DNA of 64,000 nt from Citrobacter amalonaticus (GTDB taxonomy: Bacteria; Pseudomonadota; Gammaproteobacteria; Enterobacterales; Enterobacteriaceae): NCBI RefSeq assembly GCF_018323885.1, contig NZ_AP024585.1:1984001-2048000 (forward strand), written 5' to 3'. Below, piece by piece: positions 43,416 to 51,558 of this stretch (positions are counted from its first letter, which is position 1; every line of letters begins with the position of its first letter). Under the pieces are notes generated by a model. The model had not been told where the DNA came from. It did no database searches and saw nothing but the letters and a program-made list of their open reading frames with translations. Made by a program: the position numbers and the translations under genes.

Positions 43416-43515
43416 ATGCGTCACATGCCGTAGTTCGAAGCCGCAGACGCGATCATCAAAAGCATGTACTCCAGATTCTGGGCTGTATGTGAACGGGAGC
43501 CATCAGGCTCCCGTT
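43416..43515 (+). pseudogene. Decayed second copy of the icd 3' end
   Basis: Bases 43417-43448 match icd 38206-38237 at 29 of 32 positions (icd [11 protein letters not shown]; here MRHMP-stop-FEAAD). The next 12 bases, GACGCGATCATC, match icd 38343-38354 exactly (DAII near the C-terminus). The join falls on a shared GAC and implies an in-frame loss of 108 bases. It is followed, as in icd, by an ACGGGAGC-type hairpin (43492-43515). An in-frame stop and no start make it non-coding. Confidence 0.8.
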
Positions 43516-43530
43516 ATTACGTCCGTTCCG

Positions 43531-45678
43531 TTATCCTATCGCCTCGCAAAGGCGCGTCTTCATGTCACTATAGGCCTGCGCGGCATAGCGTTCAGCCCAC
43601 GACTGATCGTCGATCTTCTCGATATTAACCGCACAATACTTAGTTTCCGGCGTCTTTGAGATAGGGTCGAGATTATCCTGCGTGAGTTCATTACACGCGC
43701 CAATCCACCATTGATAGGTCATGTACACCGCTCCCTGATTGATGCGCCCGGAGACATCCGCCCGACTGATCACTTTTCCCCGACGTGAGCTGACCCACAC
43801 CAGGTCGCGATGGCGAATTCCTGCCTTTTGCGCATCCTGCGTGCTGATCTGCACATAGCCAGGCTCATCGGCAAGCGCCTGCAGGGCGGCACAGTTGCCG
43901 GTCATGGAACGACAGGAGTAGTGACCGACTTCGCGCACCGTACACAGAACCAGCGGATAGGCCTCGTCAGGCACTTCCGCGGGTGCGCGCCACGGTGCAG
44001 CAAACAGCTTGCCTTTACCGTCTGGCGTGTCGAAGCGGCTGTTTTCATACAGATAGGGCGTGCCGGGATGGTCGAGGTCGGGGCAGGGCCACTGGATATG
44101 CCCCAGGTCGCCCATCTTTTCCCAGGTGACGCCGTAGAACAGCGGACACAGTTCACGCATCTCATCCCAGATCTGTTGATTGTTTTCATAGTGCATGGGA
44201 TAGCCCATTTCACTGGCGAGCAGGCTGATAATTTCCCAGTCTCGCTTCACGTCGCCAGTGGGGTCAACGGCCTTTTCGAAACGCTGGAAGCCGCGATCGG
44301 CGCAGGTGAATACGCCGCCGTGCTCGCCCCAGGAGGTGGCGGGTAAAATGACGTCCGCCATCTCGGCGGTTTTGGTCATAAAGATATCCTGCACCACGAC
44401 AAAATCCAGCGCCGCGAAACCGTCACGCACCAGCCCCAGATCGGCTTCCGTTTGCAGCGGATCTTCCCCCATGATGTAGTAGGCTTTAATTTTCCCTTCC
44501 AGCGCCAGATGCGGGACTTCGGTAATGCGTGTGCCGACCTTGTCATCCATCCGGCTGGCGTCAATGCCCCAGGCTCTGGCGAACTTCTCTCTGACGGCCG
44601 CATCGGTGACATCCTGATATCCCGGAAAAAGATTCGGTAATACGCCCATGTCGCAGGCACCCTGGACGTTGTTCTGCCCGCGAACCGGCCCGACGCCGAC
44701 GTGTGGACGACCCAGGTTACCGGTCAGCAGGGCAAGGCTCGATAATCCACGCACCACGTCCACGGCCTGACCGAACTGCGTCACGCCCATTCCCCACATC
44801 ACTGTCGCGGAAGGGGCGGCGGCAAAGGTCCGCATCGCCTGACGAACCTGCGACGCCGGAACGCCGGTTAAATGCTCGACTGCTTCCGGCGCATAGTCTT
44901 TAACCGTTTGCCAGTAAGCATCCAGCCCCTGCGTGTGCTTATTCACGTACTCCTTGTCGTAAAGCAGTTCGTCAATGAGGACGTAACCAAACGCATTCAC
45001 CAGCGCCATGTTGCACCCGTTATTCAGTTGCAGATGCTGGTCAGCAATGCGTGCGGTTTCAATACGGCGGGGATCGCAGACGATGATCTTCGCGCCATTC
45101 TGCCGCGCTTTGATCACCCGGCGCGCCACAATTGGGTGAGAGTCTGCGCAGTTATAACCGAAGATCAGCAGACATTTTGAGTTTTCGATGTCGCTGATGG
45201 AATTACTCATTGCACCATTGCCCAGCGTTTCCTGGAGGCCAGCGACCGAAGGCCCGTGACACACGCGGGCGCAGCAGTCCACGTTGTTGGTGTTGAGAAC
45301 CGCGCGGGCGAATTTCTGCATCACATAGTTGGTTTCATTGCCGGTACCGCGAGAAGAACCGGTTGTCATAATGGCGCGAGGGCCCGCGTTGTCGCGGATT
45401 TCCAGTAAACGTCGGGCGGTATAGCGGATGGCTTCATCCCAGGTGACCGGGGTAAATTTGTCGCCTTTCTGGTAGCGGATCAATGGGCGGGTGAGGCGGG
45501 GAGTCAAAAGGCGGGTATCGTTAAGGAAATCCCAACCATAGTACCCTTTCAGACAAAGTTGGTTCTGGTTAGTCACCCCCTCAGCCGCTTCAGCACGGAT
45601 GATTTTGTTATTTTCAACAACAAGCTTGAGCTTGCACCCGGCCCCACAGTAGGGACAGACACTGGTGATTTTTTTCAT
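43531..45678 (-). CDS. Formate dehydrogenase H-like molybdoenzyme with Cys at the Sec position
   Basis: Resembles FdhF along its length and has 715 residues from the ATG at 45678, exactly the length of E. coli FdhF. The N-terminal 4Fe-4S cluster ligands are Cys8, Cys11, Cys15 and Cys42 (CPYCGAGC, LCLKG). At position 140, where FdhF has selenocysteine (TGA codon), this protein has Cys (TGT) in CCARVCHGPS; the following catalytic His141 is kept. The rest is the bis-MGD molybdopterin fold (GYNCADSHPIVARR, GNLGRPHVGVGPVRGQNNVQG). It probably oxidises formate, more slowly than a Sec enzyme, or another small substrate. A sigma-54-type promoter lies upstream. No partner hydrogenase genes are adjacent. 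Confidence 0.93.
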   Translation of the reverse strand: MKKITSVCPYCGAGCKLKLVVENNKIIRAEAAEGVTNQNQLCLKGYYGWDFLNDTRLLTPRLTRPLIRYQKGDKFTPVTWDEAIRYTARRLLEIRDNAGPRAIMTTGSSRGTGNETNYVMQKFARAVLNTNNVDCCARVCHGPSVAGLQETLGNGAMSNSISDIENSKCLLIFGYNCADSHPIVARRVIKARQNGAKIIVCDPRRIETARIADQHLQLNNGCNMALVNAFGYVLIDELLYDKEYVNKHTQGLDAYWQTVKDYAPEAVEHLTGVPASQVRQAMRTFAAAPSATVMWGMGVTQFGQAVDVVRGLSSLALLTGNLGRPHVGVGPVRGQNNVQGACDMGVLPNLFPGYQDVTDAAVREKFARAWGIDASRMDDKVGTRITEVPHLALEGKIKAYYIMGEDPLQTEADLGLVRDGFAALDFVVVQDIFMTKTAEMADVILPATSWGEHGGVFTCADRGFQRFEKAVDPTGDVKRDWEIISLLASEMGYPMHYENNQQIWDEMRELCPLFYGVTWEKMGDLGHIQWPCPDLDHPGTPYLYENSRFDTPDGKGKLFAAPWRAPAEVPDEAYPLVLCTVREVGHYSCRSMTGNCAALQALADEPGYVQISTQDAQKAGIRHRDLVWVSSRRGKVISRADVSGRINQGAVYMTYQWWIGACNELTQDNLDPISKTPETKYCAVNIEKIDDQSWAERYAAQAYSDMKTRLCEAIG

Positions 45679-45776
45679 CAATAACAGACCTGTTAAAAGC
45701 TGAAATAGCGCGAATTGTGACGAAGCCTGAGCGGAGCCGCTGAAGCTTCGGGTTGTCGTCATGACGCAGGGGATAA

Positions 45777-45791
45777 GCACAATACGTGCCA
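45777..45791 (-). promoter_or_regulatory. Sigma-54 promoter of the formate dehydrogenase gene
   Basis: On the minus strand TGGCACG-TATT-GTGC has the -24 GG and -12 GC at the required spacing and closely matches TGGCACG-N4-TTGC. It lies about 100 bases before the start codon. The E. coli fdhF promoter is also sigma-54 dependent. Confidence 0.8.
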
Positions 45792-45852
45792 GAGTGGCAA
45801 AGCCTGGGCTGACGCGGAACGAGGCACAAGCTGCAGGAAAAATGACAGCGGA

Positions 45853-45870
45853 TTCGACATAAATGACGAA
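45853..45870 (-). promoter_or_regulatory. Candidate FhlA-type upstream activator site
   Basis: TTCGACATAAATGACGAA is an inverted repeat (TTCG...CGAA) about 60-80 bases upstream of the sigma-54 -24 element, where activators bind. Assignment to FhlA is inferred from the gene type and position. Confidence 0.45.
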
Positions 45871-45879
45871 CGGACGTCA

Positions 45880-45972
45880 AAAAAAAGCCCGCACAGAGGC
45901 GGGCAAGACATACTGGAAGCAATGTGAGCAATGTCGTACTGAATACCCGAGTTATTTACTCAACTATTCAGT
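45880..45972 (-). ncRNA. RyhB-2 (IsrE/RfrB)-type iron-responsive small RNA
   Basis: The minus strand contains GACATTGCTCACATTGC followed by TTCCAGTAT, the core of RyhB that pairs with target mRNAs and Hfq. It is preceded by a 5' hairpin (CTGAATA...TATTCAG) and followed by a GCCCGC/GCGGGC terminator with eight T. A Fur box overlaps the predicted -10 (about 45980-45985), giving a start near 45972 and a length near 93 nt. Salmonella carries a RyhB paralogue next to yeaQ, the same position as here. RyhB RNAs repress iron-using proteins under iron limitation. Ends are estimates. Confidence 0.88.
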
Positions 45973-45975
45973 GAT

Positions 45976-45994
45976 GAGAAAGATAATCTTTATC
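45976..45994 (-). promoter_or_regulatory. Fur box of the RyhB-2-type RNA
   Basis: GAGAAAGATAATCTTTATC matches the 19-base Fur consensus at 16 positions and overlaps the predicted promoter of the small RNA. Confidence 0.85.
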
Positions 45995-46140
45995 ATCTAA
46001 GTTTGCAACCCCATCTTTCATGGGAGAAATCAGCACGTTCAATTAAGTGATGTTCATCACAAACTTCAATTTCCTGACGATGTGCTATCCTTTTTAACGG
46101 CGAATAAACCGCTACTGTAAAATCGATAAGTGAGGAAAAA

Positions 46141-46389
46141 ATGGGCATTATTTCATGGATTATTTTTGGTCTGATTGCAGGTATTCTGGCGAAGTGGATT
46201 ATGCCTGGTAAGGATGGTGGTGGGTTCTTTATGACGATCATCCTGGGGATCGTCGGTGCCGTAGTGGGCGGCTGGATCAGTACGCTGCTTGGTTTTGGGA
46301 AAGTCGATGGTTTTAATTTCGGCAGCTTTGTGGTGGCGGTTATTGGTGCTATCGTCGTCCTGCTTATTTACAGAAAAATCAAAAGCTAA
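46141..46389 (+). CDS. yeaQ: YeaQ, transglycosylase-associated small membrane protein
   Basis: An 82-residue GlsB/YeaQ/YmgE-family protein, almost identical to E. coli YeaQ. Three hydrophobic, glycine-rich segments: IISWIIFGLIAGILAKWI, FFMTIILGIVGAVVGGWI and FGSFVVAVIGAIVVLLIY. The conserved GKDGGGFF loop lies between the first two. Expressed in stationary phase in E. coli; its function is unknown. It marks the left border of the yea cluster. Confidence 0.95.
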   Translation: MGIISWIIFGLIAGILAKWIMPGKDGGGFFMTIILGIVGAVVGGWISTLLGFGKVDGFNFGSFVVAVIGAIVVLLIYRKIKS

Positions 46390-46451
46390 GGCGCAATAAT
46401 TGACTGACAAAAGGCGACCTGAGGGTGGCCTTTGTCATTTCAGACCTGGCG

Positions 46452-46526
46452 TTACCACCAACCCAGTTCGGTACCCAGCACCACGACTATCGCGACGACA
46501 ATCATAATCAGCGTCGTTTTTTTCAT
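46452..46526 (-). CDS. yoaJ: YoaJ, 24-residue membrane protein
   Basis: MKKTTLIMIVVAIVVVLGTE followed by LGWW matches E. coli YoaJ in length and sequence. It is a single hydrophobic helix, found in the cell envelope in E. coli. It lies three bases downstream of yoaK on the same strand. Confidence 0.9.
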   Translation of the reverse strand: MKKTTLIMIVVAIVVVLGTELGWW

Positions 46527-46529
46527 GAT

Positions 46530-46628
46530 TTACGCCCCCGGTGCGGCATAGCCACCGATAAAAAACCAGGCCAAAAAAACCACGGCCGTAATAAAAATGA
46601 CGACGGGAAACAGTATGCCCAGTCTCAT
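46530..46628 (-). CDS. yoaK: YoaK, 32-residue membrane protein
   Basis: The protein starts MRLGILFPVVIFITAVVFLA and ends WFFIGGYAAPGA, matching E. coli YoaK in length and sequence. One transmembrane helix. It probably forms a two-gene unit with yoaJ; E. coli also has the pair near yeaQ. Confidence 0.9.
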   Translation of the reverse strand: MRLGILFPVVIFITAVVFLAWFFIGGYAAPGA

Positions 46629-46816
46629 GCGATCACCTGTCTGAATTATGCAAAGAGCTGCAAGGATAACAGGGGTTAATGGGTGACAAAAGGGGTTTTG
46701 TCCTCACGCTTTTCGCTTATTCTGCGAGTCGCCAGGACGTGACAAGTACGCTTTCGGCAGGCTATTATTTCTCAGAATTATCTTAAACACAGTCGCAAGC
46801 GCGCAACGAGAGAAGT

Positions 46817-47128
46817 ATGTTCCAGCTAAAGCCGGGCACCCTGGCGCTGATTATTGGTGCGAAAACATCGGCCGGACGCGGCAATATCGGCAAGACGGTG
46901 GAATTGTTCCATCTCTGCCAGCCGGGTGAGGTATTTATTAATCCCATAAATGGATTTACCACCATGCTGCCGAAAGAGACGCCACGTGCGCTCTGGCTGG
47001 TGACGGGGGAGGTGGTGTCGGCAAACGGGCAGCAGGGTTTTGCCTGGGTCAGAGCGGAACACTTGATGCCTCTGTTGCCGGATATTCAGCCTGAATCGAC
47101 GGTTACCCGCGAATCACAACTCGCGTAG
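46817..47128 (+). CDS. Uncharacterised 103-residue protein
   Basis: I do not recognise this family with confidence. The protein begins MFQLKPGTLALIIGAKTSAG and contains GNIGKTVELFHLCQPGEVFI, then a proline-rich end. It has no signal peptide or membrane helix and looks like a small beta-rich cytoplasmic domain. Its last 15 bases overlap the convergent yeaO. Codon use resembles its neighbours, so it is likely a real gene. Confidence 0.65.
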   Translation: MFQLKPGTLALIIGAKTSAGRGNIGKTVELFHLCQPGEVFINPINGFTTMLPKETPRALWLVTGEVVSANGQQGFAWVRAEHLMPLLPDIQPESTVTRESQLA

Positions 47129-47461
47129 CCAGTCTGCCAGCACAAGGGCGTGATTTTGTTCGCTGTTTTTGGCGGCGTACAGCAGCGTCAGTGTCTGCTG
47201 GCGGGCAATCTGCGCCAGCCGCTCGCCTTCCTTCTTCTGCGTGACAAGTTCCGCGCGGTACTGCTCAGTAAAATGCTGAAAATCGATCGTTTCTGCGTGA
47301 AAAGCTTTGCGCAGCTCTGTCGAGGGAGCGAGCGCTTTGACCCACTCATTGAGCACGAGATCCGCTTTTTTGATCCCGCGTGGCCACAGTCGGTCAACCA
47401 GCACCCGGTAGCCGTCGCTGTCTTCTGCCGGGTCGTAGACGCGTTTACACTGAATATTCAT
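47114..47461 (-). CDS. yeaO: YeaO, DUF488-family protein
   Basis: A 115-residue protein starting MNIQCKRVYDP with the DUF488 landmarks DSDGYRVLVDRLWPRG, a lysine soon after, and the C-terminal NSEQNHALVLADWLREL. E. coli YeaO has the same length. Function unknown. Its start overlaps the upstream DUF523 gene by 17 bases, so the two are probably co-translated. Confidence 0.93.
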   Translation of the reverse strand: MNIQCKRVYDPAEDSDGYRVLVDRLWPRGIKKADLVLNEWVKALAPSTELRKAFHAETIDFQHFTEQYRAELVTQKKEGERLAQIARQQTLTLLYAAKNSEQNHALVLADWLREL

Positions 47462-47954
47462 GTTTGTCATTCTCCTCAATCCAGGCGCAAAACTCATCGA
47501 GCTGTTGGTCGGAAAAAACCGTGATTCCGTGCTGGCGTAGCAGCGCGGTGGCCACTCCCATACCGGGATGACGTTGTCCGCTGAAGCTGCCATCGTAGAT
47601 AAACTGACTGCCGCATGTCGGACTACCGTCGGTGAGTAGCGCAACGTCACAGCCGGTCTCCTGTGCCGTGCGCAGCGCCAGCCAGGCGGCAAGCTGATAG
47701 TGCCCGGTGACATCTTGACCGTTCTTTTCCACAATGGATGCGCGCCCGTACATCACATCGTTGCCATCGGCCCGAACAATTTCCGCCGATGGGCGTGGTG
47801 TCGGCAAGCCTGCGGCCAGTTCAGGGCAATGGATGACCAGACGCTGTTCTGCCTGCAAACGCGCCAGTATCGCAGCGGGATGCGCTTTCTCGCTGCCGTT
47901 ATAACGCACTTTCAGCCCCATCAGGCAAGCGCTCACTAAAACCTTACTTTTCAT
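47445..47954 (-). CDS. DUF523-family protein
   Basis: A 169-residue protein with DUF523 signatures: LVSACLMGLKVRYNG with Cys at the N-terminus, CPELAAGLPTPRP, and LLTDGSPTCGSQFIYDGSFSG with a second conserved Cys. Paired cysteines suggest a metal or redox role, but none is demonstrated. It is absent between yeaN and yeaO in E. coli K-12 as I recall it, and is coupled to yeaO here by a 17-base overlap. Confidence 0.85.
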   Translation of the reverse strand: MKSKVLVSACLMGLKVRYNGSEKAHPAAILARLQAEQRLVIHCPELAAGLPTPRPSAEIVRADGNDVMYGRASIVEKNGQDVTGHYQLAAWLALRTAQETGCDVALLTDGSPTCGSQFIYDGSFSGQRHPGMGVATALLRQHGITVFSDQQLDEFCAWIEENDKHEYSV

Positions 47955-48108
47955 CGCATTTGCCTCGTCCGGCAGAAAAACTGCTCCCGATCACTATATC
48001 ACTTCGCATGCGTTCATCCCTAAATTAAGGGATTGTGATGGCAGTAAAAGATCGGTAGGCTGAGGTTCCTTATGTTGTCCCCAATTGTTCTGACGTAAGG
48101 AATTCTCC

Positions 48109-48816
48109 ATGGAAATATCCCCTGTAAAAGATACGCTGCGTATTGCGCTGGTGGGTGATTACAACGCTGGCATCACGGCGCATCAGGCGATTCCTCTGGC
48201 CATCGACGACGCTGCTGCGGTTCTGGAACTGCTAGCGGATTACGACTGGCTGTCCAGCACTGAAATCACCAGTGCAGAAGATCTGGTGGGCTATGACGCC
48301 ATCTGGGTGGTGCCTGGCAGCCCCTATAAAAATACCGAAGGCGCGTTGACGGCCATCCGTTATGCCCGCGAAAACAGCATTCCTTTCCTGGGAACCTGTG
48401 GCGGTTTTCAACACGCCATCCTTGAATATGCGCGTAATGTGCTGGGCTGGTCAGATGCTGCCCATGCGGAAACTGACACAACGGGCCGGATGGTTATTGC
48501 GCCACTTGCCTGTTCGCTGGTGGAAAAAACCGACGATGTTGAACTGCGGCCCAATACGCTGATTGCTAAAGCCTATGGTCAGCCGGTGATTTCGGAGGGC
48601 TATCAGTGTAACTACGGCATTGCTGAGGCGTTTGCGGCTGAACTGGATAGCGGTGATCTGCGGGTGACCGGCTGGGATGATAACGGGGATATTCGGGCGG
48701 TGGAATTGGTGACGCATCCGTTCTTTGTCGCCACGCTTTTCCAGCCTGAACGTGGCGCTCTTGCGGGGAAACCGGTTCCCCTGGCGCAAGCGATGCTGCG
48801 CGCTGCGCGAGGCTAA
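48109..48816 (+). CDS. CTP-synthase-like class I glutamine amidotransferase domain protein
   Basis: A 235-residue stand-alone domain resembling the C-terminal glutaminase of CTP synthase. IALVGDYNAGITAHQAIPLA starts the fold. The nucleophile-elbow motif is FLGTCGGFQHAILEYARN with Cys present. At the C-terminus, where CTP synthase has FHPE, this protein has FVATLFQPE, so the catalytic His is Gln. Ammonia release by the usual Cys-His-Glu triad is therefore doubtful. Related proteins are annotated as CTP synthase C-terminal region-related. Divergent from the DUF523 gene. Confidence 0.82.
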   Translation: MEISPVKDTLRIALVGDYNAGITAHQAIPLAIDDAAAVLELLADYDWLSSTEITSAEDLVGYDAIWVVPGSPYKNTEGALTAIRYARENSIPFLGTCGGFQHAILEYARNVLGWSDAAHAETDTTGRMVIAPLACSLVEKTDDVELRPNTLIAKAYGQPVISEGYQCNYGIAEAFAAELDSGDLRVTGWDDNGDIRAVELVTHPFFVATLFQPERGALAGKPVPLAQAMLRAARG

Positions 48817-48851
48817 TCAGTAGGGCAGACATCACGTCTGCCCTGAGCTTA

Positions 48852-50033
48852 TCAGGCGGTAATCTCTTTATTTCGTCCCGCATAGAAACCGAATATCGCC
48901 ATCGCTATCGCCAGCGCCGCAACGGTCAGCAGTGGGATCTGCCAGTCTCCCTGGGCGTCATGGATCCTGCCCATCAGCGGCGGCCCGCAAGCGGCTAACA
49001 GATAACCGACGGATTGCGCCATGCCGGAAAGCGCTGCCGCCTGATGCGCAGAACTGGCGCGCAGGCCGATAAAGGTCAGCCCCAGAATCATCGTTGCACC
49101 GGAGCCGAATCCAAACAGCAGCGTCCATAGCACCGCCTGATCCGGCATAAACCAGAAGCCAGCGGCACCCACAGCGCACATCAACGACACCAGTGCGGCG
49201 ATGCAGCGCTGATCGTGAAAACGGTGCAGCACCAGCGGAATGAGTAAACCGGGAGAGGCGGTTGCTAACTGGAGCAAACCATGCAGCGAACCGGCCTGCG
49301 CCTCGCTGTAGCCGTGGCTAATTAAGATTGCTGGCAGCCAGCCGATAATCACGTAATAGATAAGCGAGTTAATTCCAAGAAATAACGTCACCTGCCAGGC
49401 CAGCGGTGAACGCCAGATGCCGCGTGCGTGCAGGGTGCGCGAGGTGGTTACGTTCGCGTGGGCGGCATGACGCCACTGCGGCAGCCAGATCAGCAACGCC
49501 AGTAGCGGAAACACCATCAACAGCAGCAACGCCCCGCGCCAGCCAAACCCACTTAGCGCCAGCGGAACCACCAGCGCGGAGCCCAACGCGGCGGCAGCAC
49601 CCATCGTCAGGGAATAAGCACCGGTCAGTCTGGCGACGTGCTGCGAGAAATCGCGTTTGATAAGCCCTGGCAGTAGCACGTTGCCGAGGGCGATACCGCA
49701 GCCAATGATGGCAGTGCCAAGAAACAGTAAAGAGGCGTCCGGCAGTGAGCGCACGGCAACTCCGCCGCAAATCAGCAGCATTGCCGCGAAGAGACTGCGT
49801 TCCATGCCAATACGGCGGGCAATGCCAGCGGCAAGCGGAGAAACCAGCGCAAACGCCAACAGCGGCAGGGTGGTTAATAATCCCGTCTGGGCAGTCGTAA
49901 GACCATAGTCCGTGCGAATCGCTTCCAGCAAAGGGGCGGCGCCGGTAAACGTCACGCGCAGCGTGGTGGCAATCATCAGGATACCGGCAATCAGCAGGGC
50001 ACCGTGGTTGCCGCGTGGTGGTGAAGAAGTCAT
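48852..50033 (-). CDS. nimT: NimT, 2-nitroimidazole exporter (MFS, CynX type)
   Basis: A 393-residue major facilitator with 12 predicted helices. It is the counterpart of E. coli YeaN/NimT, which gives resistance to 2-nitroimidazole. Family landmarks include LTTLPLLAFALVSPLAAGIA RRIG in the loop between helices 2 and 3 and a GxxLGxxLLP-type segment (GCGIALGNVLLPGLIKRDF). It is divergent from its regulator nimR, 96 bases away. Confidence 0.93.
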   Translation of the reverse strand: MTSSPPRGNHGALLIAGILMIATTLRVTFTGAAPLLEAIRTDYGLTTAQTGLLTTLPLLAFALVSPLAAGIARRIGMERSLFAAMLLICGGVAVRSLPDASLLFLGTAIIGCGIALGNVLLPGLIKRDFSQHVARLTGAYSLTMGAAAALGSALVVPLALSGFGWRGALLLLMVFPLLALLIWLPQWRHAAHANVTTSRTLHARGIWRSPLAWQVTLFLGINSLIYYVIIGWLPAILISHGYSEAQAGSLHGLLQLATASPGLLIPLVLHRFHDQRCIAALVSLMCAVGAAGFWFMPDQAVLWTLLFGFGSGATMILGLTFIGLRASSAHQAAALSGMAQSVGYLLAACGPPLMGRIHDAQGDWQIPLLTVAALAIAMAIFGFYAGRNKEITA

Positions 50034-50129
50034 TGTTCTCTCATATCAACAGGTGAGGCCGTACCTTACCGCGTTTATCTGTGTTGTGAATCAAGCTAAA
50101 ATGACAGTTTATCGCTAAATTCGGACAAA

Positions 50130-50927
50130 ATGATGTACAGCCTGCGACTCGACGGATATGACCCCGATCTGCACCACGATGCCGCCGTGGCGTTTCGTAT
50201 CCGCGCTCGCCCTGATGAGCTGTTTAGCGCGCAGCACCAGCATCGTAAAGGGCAACTGATTATGGCACTGCATGGGGCTATCACCTGTGATGTTGAGTGC
50301 GCTATGTGGATGGTGCCACCGCAGTACGCGGTCTGGATCCCCGGCGGCGTTCCCCACAGCAATCACGTAACGGCAGGCGCGGAGCTCTGCTTTCTCTTTA
50401 TCGAACCGGAGGCCGTCACACTACCGGGACGTTGCTGTACGTTAAAAATTTCTCCGCTTTGTCGCGAGCTGATCCTCTCGCTGGCGAGGCGTAGTGACGC
50501 TCAGCGGGCAGAGCCGCAAACGCAGCGCCTGACACAGGTCTTATTTGATGAACTTCCGCAACAACCGCAGGAGCAGATGCAGCTACCGGTTTCTGCGCAC
50601 CCGAAGATCCGCCGGATGGTTGACACCATGGCGCGCGAACCGGCGCAATGGCAAACGCTGGGGCAGTGGGCCAGCGTATTTGCGATGAGCGAGCGTAACC
50701 TTGCCCGACTGGTGGTGAAAGAGACAGGGCTCAGCTTTCGTCGCTGGCGACATCAGCTACAGCTCATTCTGGCCCTACAGGCCCTGGTCGGCGGGCAGAA
50801 CGTGCAGCAGGTGGCGCAACTGTTGGGGTATGATTCGACCACGGCGTTTATCACCATGTTCAAAAAAGGCCTGGGACAGACGCCAGGCCGTTATCTGGCG
50901 GGATTGACTACTGCCTTCCCACAATAA
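50130..50927 (+). CDS. nimR: NimR, AraC-family repressor of nimT
   Basis: A 265-residue regulator (YeaM) that represses nimT in E. coli. The N-terminal cupin-like part is about 20-100 ([25 protein letters not shown]). The C-terminal AraC helix-turn-helix pair is about 165-260: [20 protein letters not shown], then [20 protein letters not shown] and GQTPGRYL. Its end overlaps the convergent yeaL by 20 bases. Confidence 0.94.
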   Translation: MMYSLRLDGYDPDLHHDAAVAFRIRARPDELFSAQHQHRKGQLIMALHGAITCDVECAMWMVPPQYAVWIPGGVPHSNHVTAGAELCFLFIEPEAVTLPGRCCTLKISPLCRELILSLARRSDAQRAEPQTQRLTQVLFDELPQQPQEQMQLPVSAHPKIRRMVDTMAREPAQWQTLGQWASVFAMSERNLARLVVKETGLSFRRWRHQLQLILALQALVGGQNVQQVAQLLGYDSTTAFITMFKKGLGQTPGRYLAGLTTAFPQ

Positions 50928-51354
50928 GCGAGACCAGACCGGCCGCGATAAGCGGACCAACAGGTACACCGCGAAACAGGGCCACGCCAAGCACGGTGCC
51001 GACCAGCAAACCGGCGACCAGCTGTGGCTGGCTGCCCATCAGCGTCACGCCGCGGCCGCCGAGCCAGGAGACCACCACGCCAACCACAATCGCCACCAGC
51101 GATTTCCAGTTAAGGAAAGAGTGGATCAAGGTGGAAGGTGGCAGTGTCCCGCTGGCGATAGGCGCCATGACGCCGATGGTCAGGATAATAATCCCGATGG
51201 TCAGCCCCTGTTTTTCAATCCACGGGAAAAAGGTATTGAGCGGGGTAACGCGGACAATAATCAGCACCAGAATTGAAACGGCGACAGTGGTGTTATGGCT
51301 GACAAAGCCCAGAGCTGCCAGTCCGAGCAGGATCAGCAGAGTGACATCAAACAT
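50908..51354 (-). CDS. yeaL: YeaL, DUF441 inner-membrane protein
   Basis: A 148-residue protein with four predicted helices, matching E. coli Yea[21 protein letters not shown] at the N-terminus, [15 protein letters not shown], and a conserved [20 protein letters not shown]. Function unknown. Its 3' end overlaps nimR on the opposite strand. Confidence 0.93.
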   Translation of the reverse strand: MFDVTLLILLGLAALGFVSHNTTVAVSILVLIIVRVTPLNTFFPWIEKQGLTIGIIILTIGVMAPIASGTLPPSTLIHSFLNWKSLVAIVVGVVVSWLGGRGVTLMGSQPQLVAGLLVGTVLGVALFRGVPVGPLIAAGLVSLIVGRQ

Positions 51355-51558
51355 CGTGGTTTCCTTGCCAAAAAAAGTTAAGCCTGTTTACTTTACGCCC
51401 AAACGCCACGCAGAACAGACTTTTTTAGAATCTGCTGGCTATTTCGGGCAAATGCCTGACGGCGAAAAACAGGCAATTTTTTATTTTGTCATCAAATTGC
51501 CATTATTGCGGACTATCAATAGCAGATGAACCGGTCTCGCTCATTTTGAGGTGTAGCC

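Larger units (their letters stand above)
42669..43530. other. Region of remnants between ariR and the formate dehydrogenase gene
   Basis: No intact gene is seen in these 862 bases. They hold a truncated regulator-like frame (42797-43180), a short hydrophobic frame (about 43200-43293, reading AAVIVITIGLLMRFMAR) that may be the end of a membrane protein, and a decayed copy of the icd 3' end (43416-43515). Confidence 0.55.

Noticed and set aside
45244..45270. Possible selenocysteine codon in the formate dehydrogenase gene
   Set aside because: The codon at position 140 is TGT, not TGA, so no Sec insertion is expected.
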